A stretch of 37,313 nt of DNA from Verrucomicrobiota bacterium (GTDB taxonomy: Bacteria; Pseudomonadota; Gammaproteobacteria; Nevskiales; Nevskiaceae): positions 1-37,313 of the forward strand of contig CAJCJI010000317.1 in the NCBI GenBank assembly GCA_903970595.1, given 5' to 3'. The translations under genes were made by a program, and so were the position numbers. This document shows positions 26,271 through 34,305 of the stretch, in pieces. Below the pieces are notes generated by a model. That model saw nothing but the letters and a program-made list of their open reading frames with translations. It had not been told where the DNA came from and searched no databases. Numbering within the stretch: the stretch's first letter is position 1; every line of letters begins with the position of its first letter.

Positions 26271-26286
26271 AGCATGGGGCGTGCCG
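26271..26286 (-). promoter_or_regulatory. Sigma-54 (-24/-12) promoter of the second pilin gene
   Basis: Minus strand: CGGCACGCCCCATGCT. The invariant GG and GC are separated by exactly ten bases, and GGCAC matches the -24 consensus. The expected start of transcription is near 26260, giving a leader of about 57 bases. It is nearly identical to the element before the first pilin. Confidence 0.8.
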
Positions 26287-26303
26287 TTGAAAGAATTCAA
26301 ATA

Positions 26304-26316
26304 AATCAATAAATTA
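26304..26316. promoter_or_regulatory. IHF-like site upstream of the second pilin gene
   Basis: Plus strand AATCAATAAATTA is a full match to WATCAANNNNTTR. It lies about 19 bases upstream of the -24 element, between it and the conserved upstream element, as expected for DNA bending at a sigma-54 promoter. Confidence 0.6.
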
Positions 26317-26367
26317 TGAAAACCACCTGATTCGATATCCGCGTTTTTAGTCGCTATCTGGCCAAAA

Positions 26368-26384
26368 ACTGACGCAATTTGTCA
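26368..26384 (-). promoter_or_regulatory. Conserved 17-bp upstream element of the second pilin gene (candidate PilR site)
   Basis: Minus strand TGACAAATTGCGTCAGT. It differs at one base from the element before the first pilin and lies at the same distance (about 85 bases) from the -24 GG. It has TGAC/GTCA half-sites in inverted orientation and contains TGTC on the plus strand, a core of known PilR sites. It sits just after the first pilin's stop codon. Confidence 0.6.
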
Positions 26385-26389
26385 GGCAA

Positions 26390-26860
26390 TCAGGTGCGGC
26401 ACACCTGCGGCAGCCACTTGTTCGGCAGGGTGGTCACAGGCGCCGAACCGTTTCGGGCCGAACTCTTGCAGTTCCAGGTAATGGAACCCATGTTGCTGGT
26501 GGCGTAAGCCGAGTAGGCCAGTATCGAGTTGGTAATTTTGTTGTTGGAATTCGGGGTGCCGTAAGTGACGGCAATCACGCCTGGGACCGTCGTTGCCGTC
26601 ACCGAAGTGATGTATTTGCCGACGATGGAGGTGGAGGTCTCCAGTCCGGCGCTGATCTGGCTGGTCGGGAGCCTGCCGGTGTTGTTGAAGAAGTCGCCGA
26701 TTGCGTTCTTGTTCAAGTCGGCCAGTACCGCGCCTTCAGACACTTGCGAACGGATGGTGTAATCCTGATAGGCGGGAATGGCGATGGCCGCCAGAATGCC
26801 AATGATTGCCACCACAATCATCAATTCGATCAGGGTGAAGCCCTGCTGCATCCTTCCCAT
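26390..26860 (-). CDS. pilA: Type IV major pilin (PilA), first copy
   Basis: A 156-residue type IVa prepilin with leader MGRMQQG and mature start [14 protein letters not shown]. The conserved glutamate at mature position 5 is present, and the C-terminal disulfide loop runs from WNCKSS to QVCRT. It shares its N-terminal region and the block [12 protein letters not shown] with the second copy but differs in the central part, as expected for surface-exposed strands. The ATG at 26860 has AGGA a few bases upstream; the open frame extends 21 codons further but without leader character. A sigma-54 promoter, IHF-like site and upstream element precede it. No terminator was seen between the two pilins. 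Confidence 0.95.
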   Translation of the reverse strand: MGRMQQGFTLIELMIVVAIIGILAAIAIPAYQDYTIRSQVSEGAVLADLNKNAIGDFFNNTGRLPTSQISAGLETSTSIVGKYITSVTATTVPGVIAVTYGTPNSNNKITNSILAYSAYATSNMGSITWNCKSSARNGSAPVTTLPNKWLPQVCRT

Positions 26861-26929
26861 GATTCCTGGCTCCCTCAATTGAGTGGTTGAAAAATCAGTT
26901 AAAGCGGTCGCCACCCCAGTCATTGGATT

Positions 26930-26945
26930 AGCATACAGCGTGCCG
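26930..26945 (-). promoter_or_regulatory. Sigma-54 (-24/-12) promoter of the first pilin gene
   Basis: Minus strand: CGGCACGCTGTATGCT, with GG and GC ten bases apart. Transcription should start near 26919, about 59 bases before the ATG. In known systems pilA is driven by RpoN with the two-component regulator PilS/PilR; those genes are not in the window. Confidence 0.8.
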
Positions 26946-26963
26946 TTAGAAATAATTTATTTT

Positions 26964-26976
26964 AATCAGTGTGTTA
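26964..26976. promoter_or_regulatory. IHF-like site upstream of the first pilin gene
   Basis: Plus strand AATCAGTGTGTTA matches WATCAANNNNTTR with one mismatch. It lies about 20 bases upstream of the -24 element, the same relative place as at the second pilin gene. Confidence 0.5.
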
Positions 26977-27027
26977 CGCAAAAATTCCCGGCAAAATCCT
27001 GCTTTTGCAGCCCTTATTGCGCCCAAT

Positions 27028-27044
27028 ACTGACGTAATTTGTCA
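27028..27044 (-). promoter_or_regulatory. Conserved 17-bp upstream element of the first pilin gene (candidate PilR site)
   Basis: Minus strand TGACAAATTACGTCAGT, one base different from the copy at 26368-26384 and at nearly identical distance from the -24 GG (about 86 bases). The flanks are otherwise little conserved, so the match stands out as a likely activator site. Confidence 0.6.
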
Positions 27045-27158
27045 TTTATTTTTAAAGGAGTTTCAACGTAAGCGCCGTTTTGCCCGCCAGCTTCCGGTTC
27101 GCGGCGCACATGCCGGCGCCGATGTGCGCCAGGGGCCGCTCTATGCCATGGTGCCGGA

Positions 27159-28625
27159 ATGAAGGAGAATCTCGCGCGATTGATTCCCGTCGCAGTTCGT
27201 CAGCGGCATTCTTCCTTCGTCTCCGATAAGGCCCCTCTGAGGATGGCAATTCTTTCAATGCGCGGAAAGGCTCGAGCGCCTCAAGGAACTGTGCCAGCCC
27301 TTTGTCTGCCCCTGGCCTTGGTGGTAACACTGGCCGTGGCTTTGAGATGTTGGTTCATCTTCGGCGGCACAGTGAAAAACCCAATGTTGGGAGACGCCAT
27401 ACAGTACTGCGACTACGCCTGGAACCTCGCCCGGTCGCATATCTTCTCCCTGGCGCCCCCGGGATCGGGAACCGTGACGCCGGACAGCTTTCGCGATCCC
27501 GGCTATCCGCTGTTGCTCGCCTGCCTGCTTTTGCTGCTGGGCTCCGGAGACGCCTGGTATTATGCGGTGCTGTTGATCCAAGCCGTCTTGGGGGCCTTGT
27601 CCGCGGGGCTGGCCATGCTCATCGCTTCTCGCTGGCTGGGACAGCGCGCCGCCCTCTTGGTCGGGCTGGCAGTTGCCCTGTGGCCGCACAACGTGGCGAT
27701 CAGCAGCTTTCTGCTGACCGAGAGCCTGTGTGGGTTCCTGGTACTCCTGGCCATTGGGCTGCTGGTTCGGGCAGCGGAGTCGTCCAGGCCGGTTTTGTGG
27801 GCAGCCGCGGGCCTGGGATTTGGCGCCGCCGCCCTGGTGAATGTGACCTTGACCCTGTTCTGTCCCTTGCTGGCCTTGTGCCTGATGGCAAGACGCGCGG
27901 CGCCAAGGTCCGCGCTGATGGCATTGCTGCTGGGATCGATGCTTTTGCCCGGCGCCTGGTCTGTGCGCAATTTGACCATTGCCTCCGAATCCACGGCGGA
28001 GGGGCGCGGCATGATCAACCTGGTGCAGGGTAGCTGGGCCGATTACCATTCGGCCGATTACAAGGCAAGACGCGGTGATGAGCAGGCCAAACAGACCATC
28101 GCAGCGATCGGGAACGACACGCAGCTTGCGCAAAAATCGCCCGAAGCCTGGCTGGCTGTGATGCTCGATCGTGTCGAACACGACCCTCTTCACTATCTTG
28201 CCTGGTACGCCTGGAAGCCGGAGCTGCTGTGGGCCTGGAGCATACGCGTGGGCGCAGGCGACATCTATCCTTATCCTGTGGCGCACTCTATCTACAATGT
28301 TTATCCCCTCATGCGCCTGTTTGAATCGCTTTGCGTCGCGGTCAACCCGGTGTTGTTTGTCCTGATGGCGGCCGCCGTTATCCTGGTGCTGGCCAGGCCG
28401 GGCAAGCTCGGCGTGCCGGTCGGACTGTATGCGGCTGCGCTGCTGCTTGCCTACGAAACACTGATCTATACCGTCCTGCAGTCGGAGCCCCGCTACTCAA
28501 TTCCATTCCGGCCGCTGCAGATGATGCTGGCCGCCACGGCCGCATCATGGCTGTGGACGCTCTGGTCGAGACGCAATGGCCGCGTCCGCGCCTTGGCGGA
28601 GGTTCCGGGCACGACAAATGTCTAG
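27159..28625 (+). CDS. GT-C-type membrane glycosyltransferase (ArnT/RgtA-like)
   Basis: A 488-residue polytopic protein with about ten hydrophobic segments. After the first (CLPLALVVTLAVALRCWFIF) the periplasmic loop has the acidic motif LGDAIQYCDYAWNLA and then DPGYPLLLACLLLLLG, a pattern of GT39/GT83-like enzymes that use polyprenyl-phosphate sugars. The end holds EPRYSIPFRPLQM, also common in this group. Donor and acceptor are unknown. The start is uncertain: the ATG at 27159 gives a basic 40-residue N-terminal extension, and ATGs at 27243 and 27258 lie closer to the first membrane segment. It is divergent from the pilA promoters and starts a long plus-strand chain of glycan genes. Confidence 0.75.
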   Translation: MKENLARLIPVAVRQRHSSFVSDKAPLRMAILSMRGKARAPQGTVPALCLPLALVVTLAVALRCWFIFGGTVKNPMLGDAIQYCDYAWNLARSHIFSLAPPGSGTVTPDSFRDPGYPLLLACLLLLLGSGDAWYYAVLLIQAVLGALSAGLAMLIASRWLGQRAALLVGLAVALWPHNVAISSFLLTESLCGFLVLLAIGLLVRAAESSRPVLWAAAGLGFGAAALVNVTLTLFCPLLALCLMARRAAPRSALMALLLGSMLLPGAWSVRNLTIASESTAEGRGMINLVQGSWADYHSADYKARRGDEQAKQTIAAIGNDTQLAQKSPEAWLAVMLDRVEHDPLHYLAWYAWKPELLWAWSIRVGAGDIYPYPVAHSIYNVYPLMRLFESLCVAVNPVLFVLMAAAVILVLARPGKLGVPVGLYAAALLLAYETLIYTVLQSEPRYSIPFRPLQMMLAATAASWLWTLWSRRNGRVRALAEVPGTTNV

Positions 28626-30231
28626 CGCCGCGTCCTACAACAATTCATTCACGGGATCTGCCGGCGCTATGCGTACCCGCATTGCCTGCCATTGGCCCAT
28701 CGCAGCGGTGATGGCGCTCATCGCGTCGATTTATTTGCCCTGGACCTGGACCGACCAGATCGGCACGCTCAGCAGCGACGCACCAGCCTATCTGGTCATG
28801 GCGCGCCACTACGCCGGTGGACCGCAGCACTCAGCTCTGGTCTCGGTCAACGACATGGCCGGTGCGCTCAACCGCTTTCCGCCGCTTTACCCGATCGCCC
28901 TGGCCCGGCTGAACGCCGTCGAGGATCTGCATCGTGTCCACCTGGTAACGACGGTGTTTTTCCTGCTCGGCTTGCTGGCTTTGTACGGCTGGCTGTACAA
29001 GGCAGGCCTGGCGGCGGGCGAGGCCGCCCTGGTGGCCCTGCTGTACGCCGCGTTGCCAGGGAGTTGGCTGCTCGCCCTGTCGCCCCAATCCGAGTTTCTC
29101 TACCTGCTGTGCAGCGTTCTGGCGCTGTTTTTCCTGACCGTCTACAAGCAGAGCCGCCGCAGCGAAATCCTGTATGCGGCCGCCGTCGCCATTGCCGCGG
29201 CGGCGCTGACCCGCACTGTCGGCGTCGCGCTGCTGGGCCCGTTGTTGATCATCGCTTTCGGTGCCCCGCGGCGCACCGGCGCGATTGCGCTGGCGCTGGC
29301 GCTGTGTCCTTTGCTGTTCTGGTATCTGCTGCACCACTCGGGCCAGGGCTACGTGGAGTCGCTGAACCAGTACTACGGCGGGAATGCAGGCTCGCTGCTG
29401 ATGCAACAGCTTGGCAGCGAGGTGCCAGCGCTGCGCACGGGCATGGTGCACAGCTATGTGCAGGACTACGCACCTCATCTCGCCGTGGACCTGCTCGGCC
29501 TGCTGTTCCTGGCGGCGACGGCATACCGCGCCGTGGCGCTGAAGCCCGACGGGATTTATCTGGCCTTGTACCTGTTCGCCGTGCTGATCTGGCCTTTCGA
29601 TCCCAACGATGCGCAGCGCTTCCTCTGGCCGGTACTGCCGCTGTTGATGGCCCAGCCGGTCCTGGTGCTGTCGCAGTGGCGCAAGCACTCAAATTCCAAT
29701 CGCCGTCTGCAGGCAGCGCTGGTGGGCCTTGCCTTCATCACCCTGTATTTTACGTTGCCCGAGATCGCCGTCGCTTCGGAGCGCTTCGGCGAAGCCGGCG
29801 CCAGCGGCATTCCCGGGGCCCGCGGGCTGAGGACCTGGTATCAGTCCAGTCCGGCCAAGGCCGCGCGCCGCACCGCGGGAGAGGCGCTGGTCATCGGGAT
29901 GCTGCGCCGCATGGGTAGCGAAGTCCCGCCGGGCGATTGCGTGGTCTCCATCCGTCCGGACCTGGTCAACTATTTCGCGGGGCGGCTCAGCGCCTGGCCT
30001 CCCACCGACGCCGTCCCCGATCCGGAGTTCACCCGCGAACTCCATGCGGCGCACTGCCGCTATCTGTTTGTGACCACGGCCAGCTACAGCGGTTATCCCG
30101 TGCCCCTGCATCCGCTGCAGCGTCTGAGCGAGAAGATCAGCGTGATCGATTATGGCGAGGTTCCGATCGCCGGGCCGGGCGATGGCCGAATCCTTTGCAT
30201 GCTGGCCAGATTTCCCCAGGATCAGAAATGA
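28618..30231 (+). CDS. Polytopic membrane protein, GT-C-like (paralogue of the gene at 35549-37099)
   Basis: About 537 residues with roughly ten membrane segments up to residue 380 and a periplasmic C-terminal domain containing a CVVSIRPDLVNYF motif. The first loop has SSDAPAYLVMARHYA and FPPLYPIALA, the D-containing pattern of GT-C proteins. It aligns along its length with the protein at 35549-37099 (shared SDAP/ADGP loop, PGSWLL, QSE(F/Y)LYL, LTR(T/S)VG, PxPLHPLxRL). I place the start at the ATG at 28618, overlapping the previous stop. The ATG at 28669 fits the paralogue's length equally well. The function is not established; transfer of a sugar from a lipid carrier is inferred. Confidence 0.7.
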   Translation: MSSAASYNNSFTGSAGAMRTRIACHWPIAAVMALIASIYLPWTWTDQIGTLSSDAPAYLVMARHYAGGPQHSALVSVNDMAGALNRFPPLYPIALARLNAVEDLHRVHLVTTVFFLLGLLALYGWLYKAGLAAGEAALVALLYAALPGSWLLALSPQSEFLYLLCSVLALFFLTVYKQSRRSEILYAAAVAIAAAALTRTVGVALLGPLLIIAFGAPRRTGAIALALALCPLLFWYLLHHSGQGYVESLNQYYGGNAGSLLMQQLGSEVPALRTGMVHSYVQDYAPHLAVDLLGLLFLAATAYRAVALKPDGIYLALYLFAVLIWPFDPNDAQRFLWPVLPLLMAQPVLVLSQWRKHSNSNRRLQAALVGLAFITLYFTLPEIAVASERFGEAGASGIPGARGLRTWYQSSPAKAARRTAGEALVIGMLRRMGSEVPPGDCVVSIRPDLVNYFAGRLSAWPPTDAVPDPEFTRELHAAHCRYLFVTTASYSGYPVPLHPLQRLSEKISVIDYGEVPIAGPGDGRILCMLARFPQDQK

Positions 30232-30277
30232 CCGGATATCACGCCTGGCGCACAAACACTATCCAATGAGCGCTTGA

Positions 30278-31447
30278 ATGGTTCAAACCTTGTGCGCGCC
30301 AGATTCTCCTGACGCGCTTCGGCAAATGTCGAAGAGCTCGAACGCCGCGGTCTCGTTCCACGGCGAGAGCGGCCGTATTGCCGCGCTCGATGTGTTGCGC
30401 CTCATAGCGGCATTATGGGTGTTGGGCTGGCATTGGTTTTTTGAAGGCTACATTCGCCACTTTGTCGATTTTTCGATTCCCTGGCTGGTTCCCATCGCCC
30501 AGTATGGCTTCCTGGGCGTAGAGGTATTCTTCGTTATCAGCGGCTTTGTCATCGCCATGAGCATGGAAGGGCGCGGTGTGCGCGAGTTCGTCCTGGCCCG
30601 CCTGGTGCGCCTGTACCCGGCATACTGGATGTGTGCGGCCATCACCGTGGCGGCGGTCGCAGCCTGGGGTGGCGGTCCGTTCGCCTGCGATTTCCGCTGT
30701 ATAGCAGCCAATGCCAGCATGCTCAATGGATTCTTCGACAATCATTTTATCGATCCAAGCTATTGGTCCCTGACGGTGGAATTGCAGTTTTATTTCACGG
30801 TCGCCCTGCTGATGGCTGTGAACGGCAGGCGGTACCTGTTCGAAACCATGATCGTGTGGATGCTGTTGTCGGCCGCCAGGTTCGTGCCGATGCACGGTGT
30901 GGAGGTGGCCTACTACTGGAGCAAGGCGGCTTGGGCCCCCTTTTTTGGCGGCGGTGTAGCGCTGTTCCTGATCTGGAAACATGGTTTGCGTTTGCGCTAC
31001 GGCCTGGGTCTGCTGTTGGCTTGGCTGCTGTGCTGCGGCTACGTGGCCGGTGACGTGTCCGATTACGCTCAATTGGTGACGACGGGGCCGCCCTTTTCCG
31101 TTGCCAGGGGCGTCGGAGTATTTAGCGCGTTCATGCTGTTGTTGCTGTTTATTGCATTGCGTCGCGTTCAAATTCCGTCCTCTTCGTTCAGCAAGACCTG
31201 TGGTGGCGCCAGCTACACGCTTTATCTGCTCCACCAGGTCGTCGGCATCGTTCTGCTTGGCCGTCTCCGGGAATGGCTGCCCGACACGGCTGCCGGTATG
31301 GTGGCATTCTCTGTTTTTGCCCTGATTCTGTTGCTATCCATCCTGGTGTGGCGCTTTGCCGAGCTTCCGGTGCAGCGTTGGCTGCGCCGTCGCCTGGCGT
31401 CCTTTGCCAGGCCGGTCGGGAATTTATCCGCGGTGGCGGGCAACTGA
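30278..31447 (+). CDS. Acyltransferase family 3 (OafA/OatA-like) membrane protein
   Basis: A 389-residue protein with ten or so membrane segments. It shows the AT3 signatures RIAALDVLRLIAALWVLGWHW (with the key histidine), GVEVFFVISGFVIAMSM, the basic RLVRLYPAYW, and the W-S-L-T-V-E-L-Q-F-Y motif. The family O-acylates surface sugars such as LPS, O-antigen or capsule across the inner membrane. No SGNH domain is attached. The start could also be the ATG at 30326, since the first 30 residues carry no family signal. The acyl acceptor is probably a sugar made by neighbouring genes. Confidence 0.88.
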   Translation: MVQTLCAPDSPDALRQMSKSSNAAVSFHGESGRIAALDVLRLIAALWVLGWHWFFEGYIRHFVDFSIPWLVPIAQYGFLGVEVFFVISGFVIAMSMEGRGVREFVLARLVRLYPAYWMCAAITVAAVAAWGGGPFACDFRCIAANASMLNGFFDNHFIDPSYWSLTVELQFYFTVALLMAVNGRRYLFETMIVWMLLSAARFVPMHGVEVAYYWSKAAWAPFFGGGVALFLIWKHGLRLRYGLGLLLAWLLCCGYVAGDVSDYAQLVTTGPPFSVARGVGVFSAFMLLLLFIALRRVQIPSSSFSKTCGGASYTLYLLHQVVGIVLLGRLREWLPDTAAGMVAFSVFALILLLSILVWRFAELPVQRWLRRRLASFARPVGNLSAVAGN

Positions 31448-31502
31448 GGAACGGGAAGTGCCGGTACCACCCTTGAGTCGAGGTCTGGAAGGAGTGAATC
31501 GA

Positions 31503-32618
31503 GTGGATCCGCATGACGTCCGCCCGGCCCGGTCCGGCGGCGCCTTATTGTCAATCGTCGTTCCAACGTTCAATGAGAGCGACAATGTCGCCGAGCTGTT
31601 GCGCCTCCTCGATGCCGCCCTGGCAGGGCTGGCCTGGGAAGTGATTTTCGTGGACGACGACTCCACCGACGGCACTGCCGACAAAATACGCGGCCTGGCG
31701 CTGCTCGACGGACGCGTCCGCTGCATCCAGCGCATCGGACGCCGCGGACTGGCCTCCGCCTGTATCGAAGGCATGCTGGCTTCTTCGGCGCCCTTCCTCG
31801 CGGTGATGGACGCCGATCTCCAGCACGATGAACGCATCCTGCCGGCGATGCTGGCTGAACTGCGCAACGGCGACCTCGATATCGTCGTCGGCAGCCGCTA
31901 CGTCAGCGGCGGCGCCGCCGACTGGCCGGAATCCAGGGCCTCCATGAGCCGCCTCGCCACGCGCCTGAGCCGCATGGTGGTGCCGGCGGATCTGGCCGAC
32001 CCGATGAGCGGCTTTTTCATGATCCGCCGCGCCGTGTTCATGGGCATCGTGCGCAAGCTGTCGGCCATCGGCTTCAAGATCCTGCTCGACCTTTTTGCCT
32101 CCTCGCCCAGGCGCCTGTCGTTCCGCGAGATTCCTTATCGGTTCCGCGAGCGCAGGATTGGCGACTCCAAGCTCGATTCCAACGTCATGTGGGACTACGC
32201 CCTGCTGCTGCTGGACAAGCTCGTGGGCCGCTATGTGCCGGTACGATTCCTGTCTTTTTCGATCATTGGGGGTCTGGGTGTCCTGATCCACCTGCTGGCC
32301 CTGGCGGCCGCCCTGCAAGTGGCGGGGCTTGCCTTCAACTGGGCGCAAGGGATAGCCACACTGCTGGCGATGACGGTCAATTTCCTCCTCAACAACCAGC
32401 TGACCTATCGCGACCGGCGGCTGAAGGGTTGGCGCATGCTGCGCGGCCTGCTGGGATTCTATGCCGCCTGCGGCCTCGGGGCGGTGGCCAATGTCGGTGT
32501 TGCCAGCGCGATTTTCGAGCGCCACTATCAGTGGTGGATGGCGGGAGTCGCCGGGGTGCTGATCAGCGCGGTCTGGAACTACGCCGCAACTTCAAACTTC
32601 GTGTGGCGCCGCAAATGA
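31503..32618 (+). CDS. GT2 (DPM1-like) polyprenyl-phosphate glycosyltransferase fused to a GtrA membrane domain
   Basis: About 371 residues. Residues 15-235 form a GT2 domain (LSIVVPTFNESDNVAELL, FVDDDSTDGTADKI, MDADLQHDERI, DPMSGFFMIRR). The last ~120 residues are a four-helix GtrA domain ending in WNYAATSNFVWRRK. Such fusions charge undecaprenyl phosphate with a sugar and may flip it for periplasmic GT-C enzymes, several of which surround this gene. The open frame extends upstream into the acyltransferase gene. I chose the GTG at 31503 because AAGGAG lies eight bases before it. It overlaps the next gene by four bases (ATGA). Confidence 0.9.
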   Translation: MDPHDVRPARSGGALLSIVVPTFNESDNVAELLRLLDAALAGLAWEVIFVDDDSTDGTADKIRGLALLDGRVRCIQRIGRRGLASACIEGMLASSAPFLAVMDADLQHDERILPAMLAELRNGDLDIVVGSRYVSGGAADWPESRASMSRLATRLSRMVVPADLADPMSGFFMIRRAVFMGIVRKLSAIGFKILLDLFASSPRRLSFREIPYRFRERRIGDSKLDSNVMWDYALLLLDKLVGRYVPVRFLSFSIIGGLGVLIHLLALAAALQVAGLAFNWAQGIATLLAMTVNFLLNNQLTYRDRRLKGWRMLRGLLGFYAACGLGAVANVGVASAIFERHYQWWMAGVAGVLISAVWNYAATSNFVWRRK

Positions 32619-34183
32619 TCCGTCTGACCGAGTGGTACCCGGCCATGCAAGCCAGCCTGGCTGCGAAGCGAATCCTGCCTGAACGGTTCTGGGCGAACAT
32701 CGGCATCGGATTGCGCAGTCCGCGCAGCGGTTTGATCCTGATCCTGGCCACTGCCGCCGCGGTTCGCGTCGCGGCGATTCTGGTGTTTCCCAGCCTGAAC
32801 CGCCCGGACGAAAATTTCCAGGTTTTCGAGGCGGCACACCGTATCGCCTTCGGCTACGGCATCAAGACCTGGGAGTTCGACGACGGCATGCGCTCTCTGC
32901 TGCTGCCGGTGCTGTTCGCCAGGATCATGCTGGTCGCGGACCAGCTGGGCGCCGGGCCGGCGGTCTACATTGCGGTCTTGCAGTTGCTGCTGGCGGCCCT
33001 GTCCCTGATGGCCGTCGCGGCGATTTACCATATGGGTCTGCGCACTAGTCAGACGCACGCCCTGGTGGCGGGACTGGTCGCCGCGACCTGGTTCGAGATC
33101 GTCTACTACTCTTTCAGGCCGCTGACCGAAGCCATCGCAACGGATTTCCTGCTGGCGGCCCTGGCCCTGTCTTGCGTTCCAGACGGCGTCTACAACAGAA
33201 GGCGGCTGATCGGCATTGGATTCTGTCTCGGCATGTGCCTGATGCTGCGCATCCATCTGCTCCCGGGCGCCGCCATCGCTGCGTGCTGGGTTGGGCGGCT
33301 GCAATTCCGCTCCCGCTGGCTGCCGCTGGCCCTGGGTTCACTGGTTCCGCTTTATGCCTTCGGCCTGTGCGACTGGATCACCTGGGGTCACCCATTCTAT
33401 TCATACTTTGCCACGTTCAGGATCCTGCTCTTTCACGGCTATGTGTACCATTTCAGCACCAGTCCCTACTATTGGTATCTGCAGAATCGGGTCAATATCT
33501 GGAGCTATGCCTGGCCGCCGCTGCTTGCGCTGTTTCTCTTGGGGCTCAGATCGTCGGCGCTTTGGGTGCTCGCTGCCGCCGCGATTGTCGTCACCCATTC
33601 GCTGATATCGCACAAGCAATCCAGCTATGCTTCCCCTGGGTTCGCCTGCTTTATCATCGCCGCCGCGATGGGCTCCGCCGATCTCGTCGAGCGCACGCGG
33701 GGCGCAGCCTCTGGCCGGTATAAGCTGCCGCTGCTCGTCGGCGTCATGGCGGGCTGGGTGGCCACAAGCGCATGGTTGTGGTTCGCGCCCGGGTTTCACG
33801 GCAGCTGGATGAGGCAGCGCGACCTGCTGCAGGCATCGTTTTGGCTGTCGCAGCAGCCCGATCTTTGCGGGATCGCGCTCTACGACCGCTATTGGTACGA
33901 AACCGGCGGGTACGCCTACCTGCATCGCAATGTTCCCATCTATCAGAAGGGCATCGGCAGCGATTCCATATTCGACAGCGGCCCCCAGCTGTTGAGGGCT
34001 CAATCGGCCTATAACGTTGTCATTCTCAAGCGAAAGTCATTGGTGGATTTTGCGGCGCCCTTCCGGATCGAAGGGTGCTACGGGGACGAACCCGATAGCC
34101 TGTGCCTTATCTCAAGGCCGGGTATCTGCGCGGCCAACCCTGAGCTTCATCCCTTGCTCGAGGTGAAGCGCCTGGGCGAATAA
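32615..34183 (+). CDS. GT22-like (Alg9/PIG-B-type) mannosyltransferase candidate
   Basis: A 522-residue polytopic membrane protein. The first loop contains RPDENFQVFEAAHRIAFGYG followed by TWEFDDGMRS, closely matching the (H/R)PDE-x-(F/Y)Q-x-x-E...G-x-G...TWE(W/F) signature of GT22 Alg9/Alg12/PIG-B mannosyltransferases, which use dolichol- or polyprenyl-phosphate mannose. About ten more hydrophobic segments follow, then a periplasmic C-terminal domain. The preceding GT2-GtrA fusion could supply the lipid-linked sugar. The ATG overlaps that gene's stop. The actual sugar is unproven. Confidence 0.82.
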   Translation: MIRLTEWYPAMQASLAAKRILPERFWANIGIGLRSPRSGLILILATAAAVRVAAILVFPSLNRPDENFQVFEAAHRIAFGYGIKTWEFDDGMRSLLLPVLFARIMLVADQLGAGPAVYIAVLQLLLAALSLMAVAAIYHMGLRTSQTHALVAGLVAATWFEIVYYSFRPLTEAIATDFLLAALALSCVPDGVYNRRRLIGIGFCLGMCLMLRIHLLPGAAIAACWVGRLQFRSRWLPLALGSLVPLYAFGLCDWITWGHPFYSYFATFRILLFHGYVYHFSTSPYYWYLQNRVNIWSYAWPPLLALFLLGLRSSALWVLAAAAIVVTHSLISHKQSSYASPGFACFIIAAAMGSADLVERTRGAASGRYKLPLLVGVMAGWVATSAWLWFAPGFHGSWMRQRDLLQASFWLSQQPDLCGIALYDRYWYETGGYAYLHRNVPIYQKGIGSDSIFDSGPQLLRAQSAYNVVILKRKSLVDFAAPFRIEGCYGDEPDSLCLISRPGICAANPELHPLLEVKRLGE

Positions 34184-34305
34184 ATCGGTGAACCGAAAAG
34201 GCGACGCTCCGTGGACCAGAGGGGACAACGGGCAAGGCGGACACTTCGCGGCAATTCTCCTCGTTGCATGTGCCCGGATCAATTTACATTGGACAAAAAA
34301 TTCAA

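Noticed and set aside
30631-31053. 140-codon plus-strand frame within the first acyltransferase
   Set aside because: It is an alternate phase of the AT3 gene and shows no domain.
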